Shown here: piece by piece, positions 24,465 to 36,007 of the stretch
How positions within the stretch are numbered: position 1 is the first letter of the stretch
How the letters are laid out: each line of letters opens with the position of its first letter
Source of the DNA: Macrotis lagotis
Lineage: Eukaryota > Chordata > Mammalia > Peramelemorphia > Peramelidae
DNA length: 64,000 nucleotides
Assembly (NCBI RefSeq): GCF_037893015.1
Contig: NC_133660.1
Location: 166,534,363 to 166,598,362, forward strand
Direction: 5' to 3'
Translations under genes and position numbers: made by a program
The notes under the pieces: generated by a model
What the model was told of the DNA's origin: nothing
Database searches by the model: none
What the model saw: the letters and a program-made list of their open reading frames with translations, nothing else

Positions 24465-26099
24465 AAATGAAAGGTACCCCAAACACATTGTAGAGGAAGA
24501 TGAAGTTTCAAATATGCATTTATTAATGGTCATATGACTAAGTTCGGGAACAAGACAATGTCAGCTTTTCAAAACAAACCAAAAAAAAAAAAATCAATTC
24601 AGAATTATGTGAGCATAGGACATCAAATAAAGGCAAAATTTCCTAGAAAAGCAAGAATCCTACACAAAAGGATGACGGAAAGAAAAAAAATGAATCCCAT
24701 ACCAAAAACATATCAAAAGAATTGGAAATTTTGCATGGAAAACCATCGTCATCAACCAAGAACCCTCATTAGGTATGTAGTCCCTAAATCTAATTTCCAA
24801 TAATATTAATCTATCACTCTTACAAATTTTTTTAGTTTCCTTAGTTTTTCTAACTTTATTGTGATCATTTAAAAAAATTAAACTAGATTTCCCTGAAGTT
24901 TCAATTTTTTTACCTAGAACTTACTAAAATTATTTATAATGTATATATATAGAATATAAATAAAATACAAATTCATGATTTATATCTGAATCATTTTAGG
25001 ATTTTTAGCATATCACTTCTTTCTTCCTCCAGATCATTTTTCCTTCAACTTCACTTTTTATTTTAGTTTTCTCATTTAATAAGCCCTTATTGAGTGGCTG
25101 CTACATGCAATGCACTATGGATAGTACTCCCAAATCATTCTTTTCTCTTACACTGTTAGAATATTCTTTCATAGCTTATTGCAATAAGAATAATCTCATA
25201 TTCAAATCTACTTTCAACAGCTACCCCTCAATATTTTTCCAATTAAAATTAGTATCATTTTCTTTGTTCCTCTGCTTCCTCTCTCCCATCTATTCACAAC
25301 TGTATATCTCTCACTAAAAGCAAGCTGTGGTGCAAGTTGAGTAGGAGGTTCAATGGATCTGGAGTTAAAGGACCTTAGAGTTCAAATCATTTCTTTGCTA
25401 CTTGATGTAATCTTGGATAAGTTGCTATAACTTTCTTAGTATGGTTCTATATCTGTAAAATGATTTGGCCAATATTACTTCAAATCCCTCTCAACTTAAG
25501 ACTTAAAATATCTCTTTCTTAGCTAGTCAATACATCTAATCTCCTCTGATCAGTCTGGAATGAAATTTATTGACTCTCATCAAAACTTAATGCTTTCAAA
25601 AAGTCAAAAAGTTTGGGAAAAAACCATCTATTCCCAAAGATGACAATAGTTAATAATCAAATCCTGATTGACTTCCCTTTTCTCTACTCAATTTCTACTT
25701 AAACCATCCTTAATTTCCCCTCTTTAAAAATAGGCCCAGTTAATTAACAGTTAATATGAAGTGTAGAAAATAACACATTATTCATTCTAAAATGTTTATT
25801 TGATAGCACATCCATCAAGTGAAAATTTGTGGCTTTTTTCTATGGTAAGGAAAATGCCAAATTCCATAAATGTTACATGTCACAGTGAGGAACAACAAAG
25901 AATACATACCTCTGTAGAAAAATCCTCCTTCCTCTGAATTTATCCAGTTAACTGAGAATGGATCTTGCAAAATTCTTTGATTTGACAAAACATTTATAGT
26001 TTGTCATTATATTTATTATTGAACTTAGTATGTTAGAAAAGTGTAATATTTAATTACCATGTGTTGAAAAACTTTAACTTAAGAAGAGGCTGTAGTTAC
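24465..26099. other. SLAIN2 intron between hAT element and cassette exon
   Basis: Contains a diffuse MIR-like segment at about 25320-25510 (GATGTAATCTTGGATAAGTTGC...TATCTGTAAAATGATTTGG). Otherwise nothing assigned. Confidence 0.5.
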
Positions 26100-26177
26100 C
26101 TCTTTTTGTAGATGAAGTTTGAAGCAACTGTTTGGCTTTGAGAGAAGTACGAGGCAAATTTTTCAGCCTTTGGGAAG
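26100..26177 (-). CDS. SLAIN2: Candidate SLAIN2 cassette exon (26 codons)
   Basis: 78 nt bounded by a good acceptor (CCTTATTTTTCAACAG) and a weaker donor (GAG|GTAACT; C at +5). Entering in phase 1 from exon D, it reads TSQRLKNLPRTSL..., ends QTSSTKR, and leaves in phase 1. Inclusion therefore keeps the frame into exon F and only changes the junction Ile to Val. The insert has seven Lys/Arg and no Asp/Glu, like the surrounding microtubule-binding tail. It lies mid-intron in otherwise featureless DNA, outside any repeat I can recognise. I do not recall this segment in the standard 581-residue protein, so it is either an alternative exon or a chance open block. Splice sites, length and phase are directly visible; use of the exon is inferred. 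Confidence 0.62.
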
Positions 26178-26739
26178 CTGTTGAAAAATAAGGAACTGTA
26201 ATATTTGTCTAAAAGGACAAGATAAAAGTGCATAGCTTCTGTAAACTTGAAAATTCAAAAATAAACTCGAAAATTTATCAAGGAACAGAAACTAGAAGAA
26301 GCATATGTTAGACTCTAGAAGCAAAGGGATTTTTAATTGATGCTTAGTGTATTAGGATGCAAAGGAAAGAGGCTGAGAATCTTAGGTGCAAATGCAGGCT
26401 TTTAGCGACAGTTTCCTGTGGATCAGGAAATACTAATATGCAAAACACCCATGGGAAAAACAAATCACCAGCAAACATGCTACAGAATGCAAGGATACAA
26501 ACACAAGACTAAGTTAAAAAAAAAAAAGAGCACAGCCTTAATAGAATGTGGCCCAAAACAAATCTGTGATTGCTTAATGGAAAAAAAAAAAGAAAAAACT
26601 AAAAACAAAAACCCCTATCATTTGCAAAGCAATTATATAAATTTCTTTAAAGGGGGGAAAAAGGTCACTAAAAAGAAAAACCAAGATTGGCATAGTCACA
26701 GGAATTGACTGACAAATTTCAAGTTGTTAATTCTACTCC

Positions 26740-27270
26740 TACAATATTTCTATTCTTCTGACCCACACTGGTAACAGCACTCTTTGTACATACTTGCCCT
26801 AAAAAATGTCTTCCTAATCCCCCCCCACCCCGCTCATAGGTTCTTCCTTCTCTAATCTATGCTCAACATGATGCCAAAGTGACTGACTTTTCTAAACAGA
26901 AGAATGACCACCTCCTTCCTCAATAGGTTCCATATTATCTTCCAAGATCAAAATTCGGGCTTCCTCTGGCATTTAAAAAGTCAATACCAACCTGGCTGCA
27001 ACTTAATTCTCAAGCTTTATTATGTGTTCTTTCCCACTATGGACCTACTATCCAACCAAAATAACTTCTAACACTCTCCCATCTTAGTACCTTTGCTTAG
27101 TCAGTCCACCATACCTGGAATGCATTCCCTGCTCACCTCAGGCTATTAGAAGTCCTAGATTTCCTTCAAAGTTCAGTTCAGATACCCCACTTCTGTAAGT
27201 TAGACCCTATACGCAAATGACTAGCTATTATTATCTACTCCCAAATATCACCTTCCAATTTGTCTTCCCC
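26740..27270. repeat. Ancient LINE remnant (L2-like)
   Basis: Phrases such as CATCTTAGTACCTTTGCTTAGTCAGTCC...ATACCTGGAATGCATTCCCTGCTCACCTC and CCTTCAAAGTTCAGTTCAGATACCCC resemble widely dispersed L2-like sequence. Diverged; orientation not settled. Confidence 0.5.
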
Positions 27271-27274
27271 ATGT

Positions 27275-27866
27275 ATAGGATAAAGTTTTGAGATTTCTTC
27301 AGTAAAATATTACAGATTTAATCTGGTTAGCTATGTGCCCCTCCTCCCTTGACAAAGCAAACTTCTGGGATATTGTTAAAGAGTCAACTGACTTCATGTT
27401 ATCTGTTGATGTCTGGAGAATCATTTAATTCCTGGGACTAAAGAGATAATCTGGTTTCAGTTTGAATTTTTTATTTTTTGCAAGGCAAATGGGGTTAAGT
27501 GGCTTGCCCAAGGCCACACAGCTAGGTAATTAAGTGTCTGAGACCAGATTTGAACCCAGGTACTCCTGACTCCAAGGCCAGTGCTTTATCCACTACTTCA
27601 CCTAGCCGCCCCTCGGTTTGAATTTTATGTTCTTTTCCCTAGATTAGTTTGCTTTGTTTGAATTCTATGCCCCTTTCCCTAGGGTAGTTTTCCTGTTTAG
27701 ATTGTAAAACCACCTTCCTCATCAATGAGGGTGGGGGAATTGAGTTAGGATAAATGTGATTCTTGAACCTTTCACTTTGGCCTCAATCTCTCCAGAACCC
27801 AATAAAGGCTTCTCCTCTTCATACCTTGAGAAATCTCTTTATTTAAGTGGTCTTTGTCCCACACAG
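27275..27866 (+). mobile_element. Probable solo LTR, interrupted by a SINE
   Basis: The right half has LTR layout: U3-like direct repeats (27616-27650 and 27657-27691 share TTTGAATT.TATG..C.TTTCCCTAG), AATAAAG near 27803, then a U5-like tail ending GTCCCACACA. A SINE at 27471-27613 splits the element. The left end is not precise, no internal retroviral sequence is present, and a flanking duplication was not found. A run of 20 C follows at 27881. Confidence 0.5.
27471..27613 (-). repeat. Marsupial tRNA-derived SINE with target-site duplication
   Basis: Antisense copy (TTTTTTGCAAGGCAAATGGGG...CACCTAGCCGCCCC), flanked by the 11-bp direct repeat GTTTGAATTTT at 27460-27470 and 27616-27626. Confidence 0.92.
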
Positions 27867-27880
27867 CCACAATAAAGTGA

Positions 27881-27900
27881 CCCCCCCCCCCCCCCCCCCC
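27881..27900. repeat. Poly-C homopolymer (20 C)
   Basis: Uninterrupted C20 followed by GGG. Unusual in an AT-rich intron; length may be uncertain in the assembly. Confidence 0.85.
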
Positions 27901-27903
27901 GGG

Positions 27904-29840
27904 AGGAACCATTTCACTTTGTTCCCCCATAATAGATGCTTTTAATTGCTTGCTGAAGAATCCATCAAGTCCATTGTCAAACCTGTCTGGTTAGAGATTA
28001 CTGCAAATTATGCCTTTAGCTATCTATGCTGGCAAATCTTGAGCAGAGATTCCAAATTTTTGTATTAGGAAAGGCTAGCAGTTGAAGAGTTCAAAACTAA
28101 ATCAGAGTTCCTCCTACTTAAGTGATATGGAATCTTCAGAACTAAGATACAAGAGATAAAAGAATTAATCTAGGGTCACCTCAGACTAAAGGATGTCTAT
28201 GCAACATATTAAGACTCTTCTCTAACCAATGGGACAAGGTTCTCTCCCAGGTTTAGGACTTGCTACAACCAATAGTCTAGTAAATTATAAGTATTCAAAG
28301 TTGTCACAATTTCCATTCAAAAAGAACACTGGTTCCAAATCTATCCTATTAATAAAAGCAGCATAGGAGAATGCAAAGAATATAGACCCTGATATCAAGG
28401 TTTAAATTTAAATCCCTCTTCAGAAGCTTACTAAGCTGTGTGGACCATGCCAAAGAGTATTTCAGTTTGTGTATAAAATGTGAATTGCATTAGGCTGTTG
28501 TAGGAAAGTACTTAGTAAAATATATGAATATATGAATGTATTCTTTAACTTATTTTGATAAAATAAAATAAAAATAAACACATTACAAAAATCTAGCCAG
28601 ATAACATTAATCACCACAGATCTGGAATAAGAAAGAAACCAAGGCAAGGCAACAAAAAATAGGATTTACATACAATTGGAATTTCAGACACACTATTCTA
28701 TACAATTTTCTCAGGAGAACAATAATTGGGTAAATCAACCTGATACCCATTCTAAATGTGCAGTTTAACAATATTAGAGTAGACAAGTCTGTGTTTCTAA
28801 TTTTAAATTTGCTTAATAGCACTACAAGCATCAGCAACAATGGAATGCTATGGATAAACCAGAATAGCCCTGTCTCTAGAATTTACTATTTCAGGAAAAT
28901 TATCAGATCCCTGTTTACTCATTTGTCAAATGGGGATAATAATAATTAAAGGATCCAATTTGATGATTTAATTCTGTACATCAGATGAGATATAAGTTAA
29001 AGCCTTAAGGCACTGTCAGATCATTATCATCATCAACACCATCAATGGTATTTTTTTTTATCAGACACTGGTGTAGGGAAAGTATTGCTGCTGAGTAAAC
29101 TTTAACTATTCCCAAAGCTAGTCAAAGTGACTTCAATGTCAGCCAAGTTCAACAACACCACTACTCTCTCCTGGCTTCTAAATCAGTTTAAGAATGTGCT
29201 ACCTTTGAGCATATCAATAAACCAGAGGTAAAAGAGGCTAATAACTGGGTATAGGAGAACCAGCTACCATTTAACTGTTGGAATAACTATGATTCTTTGA
29301 CTTCTGAATGTTCATACTGCTTTACCACCACAGTCTCAAACAATTCTCTTCCCAGAAAGACAGTGAGATACACAGGTTTGAGTTAGAACCTCTGTAAATT
29401 TCTATACAATGAACATGATTTCACACAGCACAAGCAAAAGACCCCCCCCCCCCCCCCCAAGAATAAATTCTGGGACATCCTATTTGAAAGGTGCAGTTTG
29501 AGCATTTTAGATCTTTTCAAATGTAAATCAACTACCTGTATCATTTCTCCCATTTCACGAAGTCTAAAAAGGGTTCAACAATCAAAAAATCAAGTGTGGT
29601 ATTCTTACATACAATGCTCATTTGTACTTGAAAAGTTTCTAAGTATCCAATTTCTACCTTGTATTTTTCCTGAACTTGAAGAAAAAGGTTTTTGTGACCA
29701 GTCACTATGAAATTATCTTCAGTTTGTAAGAGAAAAGAAGCTACTTTCACTAATCTGATTACTAAATACTATATTGTAATGTTTTAAACAAATCTTGATC
29801 AACAATAGTACTGGGAATAGCAAGGAAGCTATTGTCACTA
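27904..29840. other. SLAIN2 intron, no exon seen
   Basis: Contains a SINE-like fragment around 28350-28460 and a second poly-C run of 17 at 29442-29458. Otherwise unassigned AT-rich sequence. Confidence 0.4.
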
Positions 29841-29879
29841 GATTTAAGAGCATGTGAATTCATAGAAGGTAACTAAAAA

Positions 29880-30560
29880 GACTGAAAAAGTGAGGTAAGG
29901 GAGGTCTGGTTTTTAAGAGTCTTGAATACCAAATAGAATTTTATATTTGATCCTGGAGGTGATAGGTAGATATACTGAAGTTTAATGATAAGGAGGTCAT
30001 GGTCTGATCTGAGTTTTAGGAAAACTTCAGTAGCAAAACATTGGCAAGACTTGGAATGGGGAGACTTACAGCAGGCAAACTCACCATCAGGCTATTGGGG
30101 TAGGCCAGGTGAGAGGAAATGATGGTCTGCATCAAGGTAGTGTCAAGTAAGAGAGGAAAGAAGGTGCATTGTTTGAGAGAAATTGTGCAGATGATATCTT
30201 ACAAGTCTTGGCAACAAACTGGATATGATGATGACACCATGGTTGTAAGCCTAAAGAACTAGAAGGATGGTATTGTCCTGTACAGGAGTAGGGAAGGTGA
30301 ATAGGGGCTTCAGGAGAAAGAATGAGTTTGGTTTTGGACATGTTTAGTTAAAAACATGTATTAGATATCTAGTTAAGTTGTTAGGGAGTGTTAGGAGATT
30401 TGGAGGCCAGCAGAGAGCTTGAGTTAAGATAGGTAGATTTGAAAACCATCAGCATAGAAGGTAACTAAATTAACTGAAGTGATGAGATAACCAAGTGAAA
30501 CAGTATATAAAGGAATTAGAGGGCTCAATTTAGAACCCCGAGAGATTGAAGATGGAGTTA
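29880..30560. repeat. Old dispersed repeat, unassigned family
   Basis: Contains the series GGTCTGATCTGAGTTTTAGGAAAA...AGGCTATTGGGGTAGGCCAGGTGAGAGG...CAAGTCTTGGCAACAAACTGGATATG...GTTTGGTTTTGGACATGTTTAG. These resemble a mammalian-wide dispersed repeat whose counterpart also appears at about 16440-16860. No frame. Confidence 0.6.
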
Positions 30561-30769
30561 GCTCAAGAGGAAGAAGAGAATGTTTCCCAGGGAGGAAAAG
30601 AAAATTTACAGTATCTTCATAGAGGACAAATGAGAATGAGGGCTTGAAGAAAAGGCTTTAGAGTTAAGAGGACCTAGGTTCAAATTCTACCTATGGCATT
30701 ACCTGTTTCTTCAGCTGATATTCTTACAAGTGTTGTGGTTCTAACTCCTCACTCTCCTGATGGACATTC

Positions 30770-31080
30770 TTTGGGTCTGTGTCTTCTAAAATGAGGTGCC
30801 TAGAACTTAGTTCAATATTTCAGATGCGATCTGATTAGATCAAAGTATATAGTAGAGCTACCTGGATCCCTCATCTAGACAACCATACTTCTCTTAATTT
30901 AATCTCAAGATTGAATTAGTTCTTTTGGTTTCCATATCACAGCTGACTGAATAAACAAATAAAAATCTCTAAAGGACTTTTTCATACGAACCACGTTCTA
31001 GTTTGTTCCTGTACTTGTGTGACTGAATTTATAAACAATTTCTCTTTTGTCCATTCTTACTGCCTGTTACATTTTTTTGG
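30770..31080. repeat. CR1/L3-like LINE remnant
   Basis: ATGAGGTGCCTAGAACTTAGTTCAATATTTCAGATGCGATCTGATTAGATCAAAGTATA...CCATACTTCTCTTAATTTAATCTCAAGATTGAATTAG is a phrase typical of amniote CR1/L3 3' ends. Diverged. The preceding 60 bp carry a SINE head fragment. Confidence 0.55.
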
Positions 31081-32880
31081 ATCCAAATACTGATATTCAA
31101 AATAATCCAAATACTTGCTCCTAGATACAAATTTGATAAGCATGCTATATGGCCAAGTGCCCCAAAGATCTTAGTGCAGTTTAAGTTTTAATATAAGCTC
31201 TAAGAACTTAAAGGTACCCTAAGACTTAGGAATATGTCCTATACATATGCCCCCATTTAAATCTTTAACAGAAGTGCTAAATTAAACAGCAAATCAGCTA
31301 GAGACATTCCTTCAGGTTAACAGCTAAAAATAATTAGCCCAAATAGTTTCAATCAATCCCACTTAACCATATACATTTCTGCATATTTGTTCATATTGTC
31401 TGAAGACAAATAAGGCATGTTGGTCCAGCACTGCTGAACTCTTGATATACTTGGTGTAAAGCCTTTCTCTAATCAACTAATAATAGTTTAATTTATCTTT
31501 AATGGAATCTTTGATTTTTTTTCAAATTAAGGAATTCCTCAAAAATTCCCAGGTTGATAGTTAAGATAAATAAAATAAACTTTTCCCACAAAGCTTCTGG
31601 GCTCATTTCTTTATATTGATAAATTACAATAGCTATAATTCAGTTTGGGATGATTAAGTTGCTAATAAGATTCACTACAAATAAAACAATATAAAGTTAT
31701 TCAGATGTACAAGTAGAACAAAAGTGAAATTTTTCACAGGATACCATCATTTAAAGTATCTGTCCTTTATATTTGCTTTAATAACTCCTTTTAATTTTAT
31801 CTAGTTCTCCAATAACTTTTTTTTAAAAACCACTAAAGTACAGTCCCTAATCAAAATAACCCACCTAATTTTCTTGAAACTGCCTCAAAGGGCAGATATA
31901 ATTTTTTTTTGTCAATCTGTCTTATTCACATTAGAAATGTGAACAAAATGGTTTATATAACAAAAATGACAAGGGAGGAGTAACAGAAGACAGTATATTA
32001 GAAGTATTGACATTAGAGGAGAACTCCTTCCTGATCTAGGATAACCTAGAGTCTCATGGGTCGAAGTGTAGGGTCAGATGGGAGCCGCTTATCAATTCTA
32101 GCAAAGTAGAGGTAGAAGATCTGTGAATATGAAATGAGGGATTCAAAACAGCCAAATATTAACCAGTGTGAATGAGGCTTATCCAAGATAAAGATACTAT
32201 ATAAATTTAAGAGGATTTGGGGGTGGGGGTGGGGTCCATTTCTGGTTCCATTACTTGATTACTATTATAGGTAACTCTCAGGATAGAAATTTCCTACACT
32301 AATATAAGCAATCAATTCATATTAATGAAAAGCAGGATTGCTTAGGGAATGAACAGATTAAATGAATTTTAAATGAATTACCATGATTATACAACTTCCC
32401 CATATCAAAAGCAGAGCCTGAAATCAAAAGTCTTTCTTAACTCCAAGACCACAGGTACCATAATGCCATTATTATACAGGCCCCTTATCTACTTTCTAGG
32501 TTAAACCTGAACCCCAATTGTTACCTACTATCCCTGATGACCTTAGGCAGATCACTTAACCTCATCAAGAGACTAGATGTGACTATTGGTTCTCAAAGTA
32601 TGGTCTGCATATTTTACTTTTAAGCATAAGAACGTAGGAAAGAAGTTATCATATTGTATTATTCAATTCTAGAAGAAAAAGTAAGAAATCTTGGTTATAA
32701 GCAAAAAAAGACAAATAGTAAGGAAAAGAAAGGAATTGTTTTCCTAGGATCTACGAAGTGAAGTGATTAGAAAGCTAGAAAAGGAATGGAACCCATTCCC
32801 AGTTACCATATCTTTACAGACCATCTGTAGAGGCCATCTAATCCTACCCACAGACGAATGGTAATGTTTTATAATACAAC
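31081..32880. other. SLAIN2 intron, no exon seen
   Basis: AT-rich. G-run motif at 32218-32236 (GGGGGTGGGGGTGGGG). A SINE-like phrase (GATGACCTTAGGCAGATCACTTAACC) near 32535. Confidence 0.4.
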
Positions 32881-32884
32881 CAAT

Positions 32885-33630
32885 AACTAATGATTCAACC
32901 ATTATTTAAAAGCGTCCATCAGAAGCAGTTTATGACCAAGGAAAAGATGGAGAACATCATTAAAAACAAACTAGATATTCTGATTACATTAAAGTAAAAA
33001 GCTTCTGCACAGACAAAACTACTGTAACAAGATCAAAGAAATGCAGTAAACTGGAAAACAATTTTTACAACTAGTATTTCTGACAAAAGACTCATTTCTA
33101 AAATATAAAAATGAGTCAAATTTGTAAAAAAACCAAGCCATTCCCCAATCAACAAATGGTCAAAGGATATGCAGAGACAATTTACAGATAAGGAAATCAA
33201 AGTGATCCATAGTCATATGAAAAATTGCTCTAATTCATTATTGATTAGAGAAATGCAAATGAAAGCAGTTCTGAGGTATCACCTCACCACCTCTCAGACT
33301 GGTTAATATGACCAGAAAGGACAAAGATCAATGTTGGAAGGCATGTGGGAAATGTGGGACACTAATACATTGTTGGTAGAGCTGTGAACTCATCCAGTGT
33401 TCTGGAGAGCAATTTGGAATTATAACCAAAGGGCAACAAAAACGTGTGTACCCTGTAATCCAGCAATACCACTACTGGATCTATACTCTGAAGAGATGAT
33501 GAAAAAGGGTAAAAACATCACTTGTACAAAAATATTCATAGCTTTTCTGTTTGTGGTGGCAAAGAATTAGAAATTGAGTGAATATCCATCCATCAACTGG
33601 GGAATGGCTGAACAAATTGTGGTATGTATA

Positions 33631-33686
<56 letters not shown>

Positions 33687-34222
33687 CATATATATGTATA
33701 TATGTATATATATATACATGCATATATATATATATATATGTTAAGGAATACTATTGTTCTTTTGTAAACCAGGAGAGATGGGAATTTAGAGAAGTCTGGA
33801 AGGACTTGCATGAACTGATGGTAAGAGAGATGAGTAGAACCAGAAAAACAATGTACACCCTAACAGCACCATGGGATTGTGCTCATATCATCAGTGCAAC
33901 AATCAGAGACAATTTTAGGGTATCTGAGATGGAGAATATTATCTGTATCCAAAGAAAGAATTGTGGAGTTTAAACAAAGACCAAAGACTATTACCTTTAA
34001 TTTAAACAGTTTTTAAAGTTTGTCTTATGTAATTTTGCTCTCTCTCTCTCTAACATTTTTCTTTCCTTAAGGATACGATTTCTCTTGCAACACATTCAGT
34101 TTTGATCAATGTATAGCATGGAAACAATGTAAAGGCTATCAAACTGTCTTCTATGGATGGTGGGGGAGGGAAGCAAGATGGGGGAAAAATTGTAAAATTC
34201 AAAAAACAATAAAAATTTAATT
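32885..34222 (+). mobile_element. 5'-truncated L1 (ORF2 C-terminus and 3' UTR)
   Basis: Begins in ORF2 (AGCAGTTTATGACCAAGGAAAAGATGGAG), runs through the C-terminal region (GGAAGGCATGTGGGAAATGTGGGACACTAATACATTG, GAGAGCAATTTGGAATTATAACC), and ends with a 3' UTR (GGTGGGGGAGGGAAGCAAGATGGGGG) and an A-rich tail AACAATAAAAATTTAATT. It parallels the copy at 44020-45355. A (TA)n microsatellite sits inside at 33636-33740. No open frame. Confidence 0.88.
33636..33740. repeat. (TA)n microsatellite within L1
   Basis: About 105 bp of TA-rich alternating sequence (perfect TA units then TACATA/TGTATA variants), arising where the L1 has TGTGGTATGTATATG. Confidence 0.95.
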
Positions 34223-34689
34223 AATTCCCTCAAAGAAGAACTCATTACAGTTCATTCCACTTGAATACATCAAGTTGCCTGTTTTTACTCATTTGCTTGG
34301 AACTCAAAGCAAAAGAAATCTATGCTGTTCCATAAGACAGTGTTTCAAGATAATAATATCCATGTCCCATTTAAATCTAGTAGTTTCTCAAGATAAAATC
34401 CCTGGTTTCTTAAAATGATCCCCATATACCATGATCTTGAAGAATTTCATAATCCTGTTTTGCTTCATCCATTTACTTCCCAGTTTTATCACAGCCCCTA
34501 CTAAAATGTGATAAACAATATCCCACACATCTTACCAGGAATTATCACCCTCCTACCAGTCCTGAAAAACTATCTTTTTTCTTAAGGTTGCCAAAGATCA
34601 AACCAACTTTCAAAATTGCCTTATCTGTTGATGAGTCATGATCTTACTGTATACTAAATCAACCCAATAACAAAATCAAATCTGCAAGT

Positions 34690-35080
34690 ATAAATTTTTA
34701 AATTCCCCCCCTACCCTTTTAAATATACTAGTGGACCGAGCCCAATATTCCAGCTAGCTATAGACTTCTTTTAGGATTTTACGATCCAATGTACTAGTTA
34801 TTCCTCCTTGCTTTGATGTCTGCAAATATAAGCAAATATCTTGAAAAAGCATGGGAAACTTTGTTGAATACTTCACTAAAATAAAGGTAGGCTGTTTTAT
34901 CTGCAGCATGCCAAGTCTGCTTATCTTGAAACCCCATCAAAAAGAGTAAATGAGTGATCTTTTCCTTTTGGAATTATATTAACTCTCTCTGATTAGTACT
35001 ACCTCCTTGTTCCATGTAACTATTTCCAGTCCTAGCACCTCTTCATTCTTCTATTTAGCATAAACTGAAGAAAATCTGTG
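34690..35080 (-). repeat. CR1/L3 LINE reverse-transcriptase remnant
   Basis: On the minus strand a degenerate stretch around 34845-34885 reads like the LDFSKAFDKVPH block of CR1-clade reverse transcriptase (here ...EVFNKVSHAF). Neighbouring plus-strand phrases (CACTAAAATAAAGGTAGGCTG...CCATCAAAAAGAG) fit the antisense of the same domain. Too diverged to delimit. Confidence 0.5.
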
Positions 35081-35844
35081 TTTCTGAGATCTAGGTTCAA
35101 GTTATAAATTCTTTTCAGCCAAAACAGTTACAAGAAAATCATGTTAAATAATGTAGTTTCTTTTGTATCTACTTGGTTCTATGAGTTAGCTGATTATTGC
35201 AAAATAAAAAACTAACCTACATATAATTATATTATAAACTTTTGCTTAAGTACAATTGTTTAGATGAAAAGAGAAATTTTTAATTTTTTGATGAGTTTTT
35301 ATAATATAAAAAATAATTTGTTAATTACATTCTTTTAGGCTTTAGTGCAAGCCCATCTATTATCCCTATTACCTAGGGATCAGCCCACTAAATTCACAAA
35401 GAATCAATACCACAAGATTAGCCACCAAACAATGCCTTTTGACCACAAAAACTCATCAGCCTATTCCACACTAATAAAACAAATATTTTTAAAAATGAGG
35501 ATATAGAAGACAGTTAGTTAAGTCACTACTGGCTTATTTATTGGTCTGAGGACATTATATGAGATTCATTTAACTGAGACTAGAAAAACTTAAGGGGTGC
35601 ACATAAAAGATCAGGTTGGGCTTTACAATGAGGGTCTCTTGACCCAACATTTTCTATGCTACAAACTCGGAAAGCTCCCGGTATTCTATCTTATGGAACA
35701 TATTCTACAGAGAAAGAAGCCTGCAAATAAATGGTGATATATAATACTAATAATTTTTTAAAACTCAAGATACAATATTTCACTAAATAATTCATGGTTT
35801 GATAGTTTGATTTCAATGATATAACTCCATTACAAAGACTACTC
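35081..35844. other. SLAIN2 intron, no exon seen
   Basis: AT-rich sequence without recognised element. Confidence 0.35.
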
Positions 35845-36007
35845 CCAGGGCAACTGGGTGATACAGTGGATAGAGCACTGACCCTGGAGTCAGGAGGACC
35901 TAAGTTCAAATCTAGCCTCAGACACTTAATAATTGCCTAGCTATGTGACCTTGGGCAAGTCACTTAACCCATTGTCTTAAATAAAAAATTAAAACAAAAC
36001 AAAACAA
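35845..36007 (+). repeat. Marsupial tRNA-derived SINE
   Basis: AGGGCAACTGGGTGATACAGTGG...TAGCTATGTGACCTTGGGCAAGTCACTTAACCC, with a tail of AAAACAAAAC repeats. Confidence 0.95.

Noticed and set aside
33481..33973. Open frames of alternating Tyr-Ile codons
   Set aside because: Translation of the (TA)n microsatellite and flanking L1, not genes.
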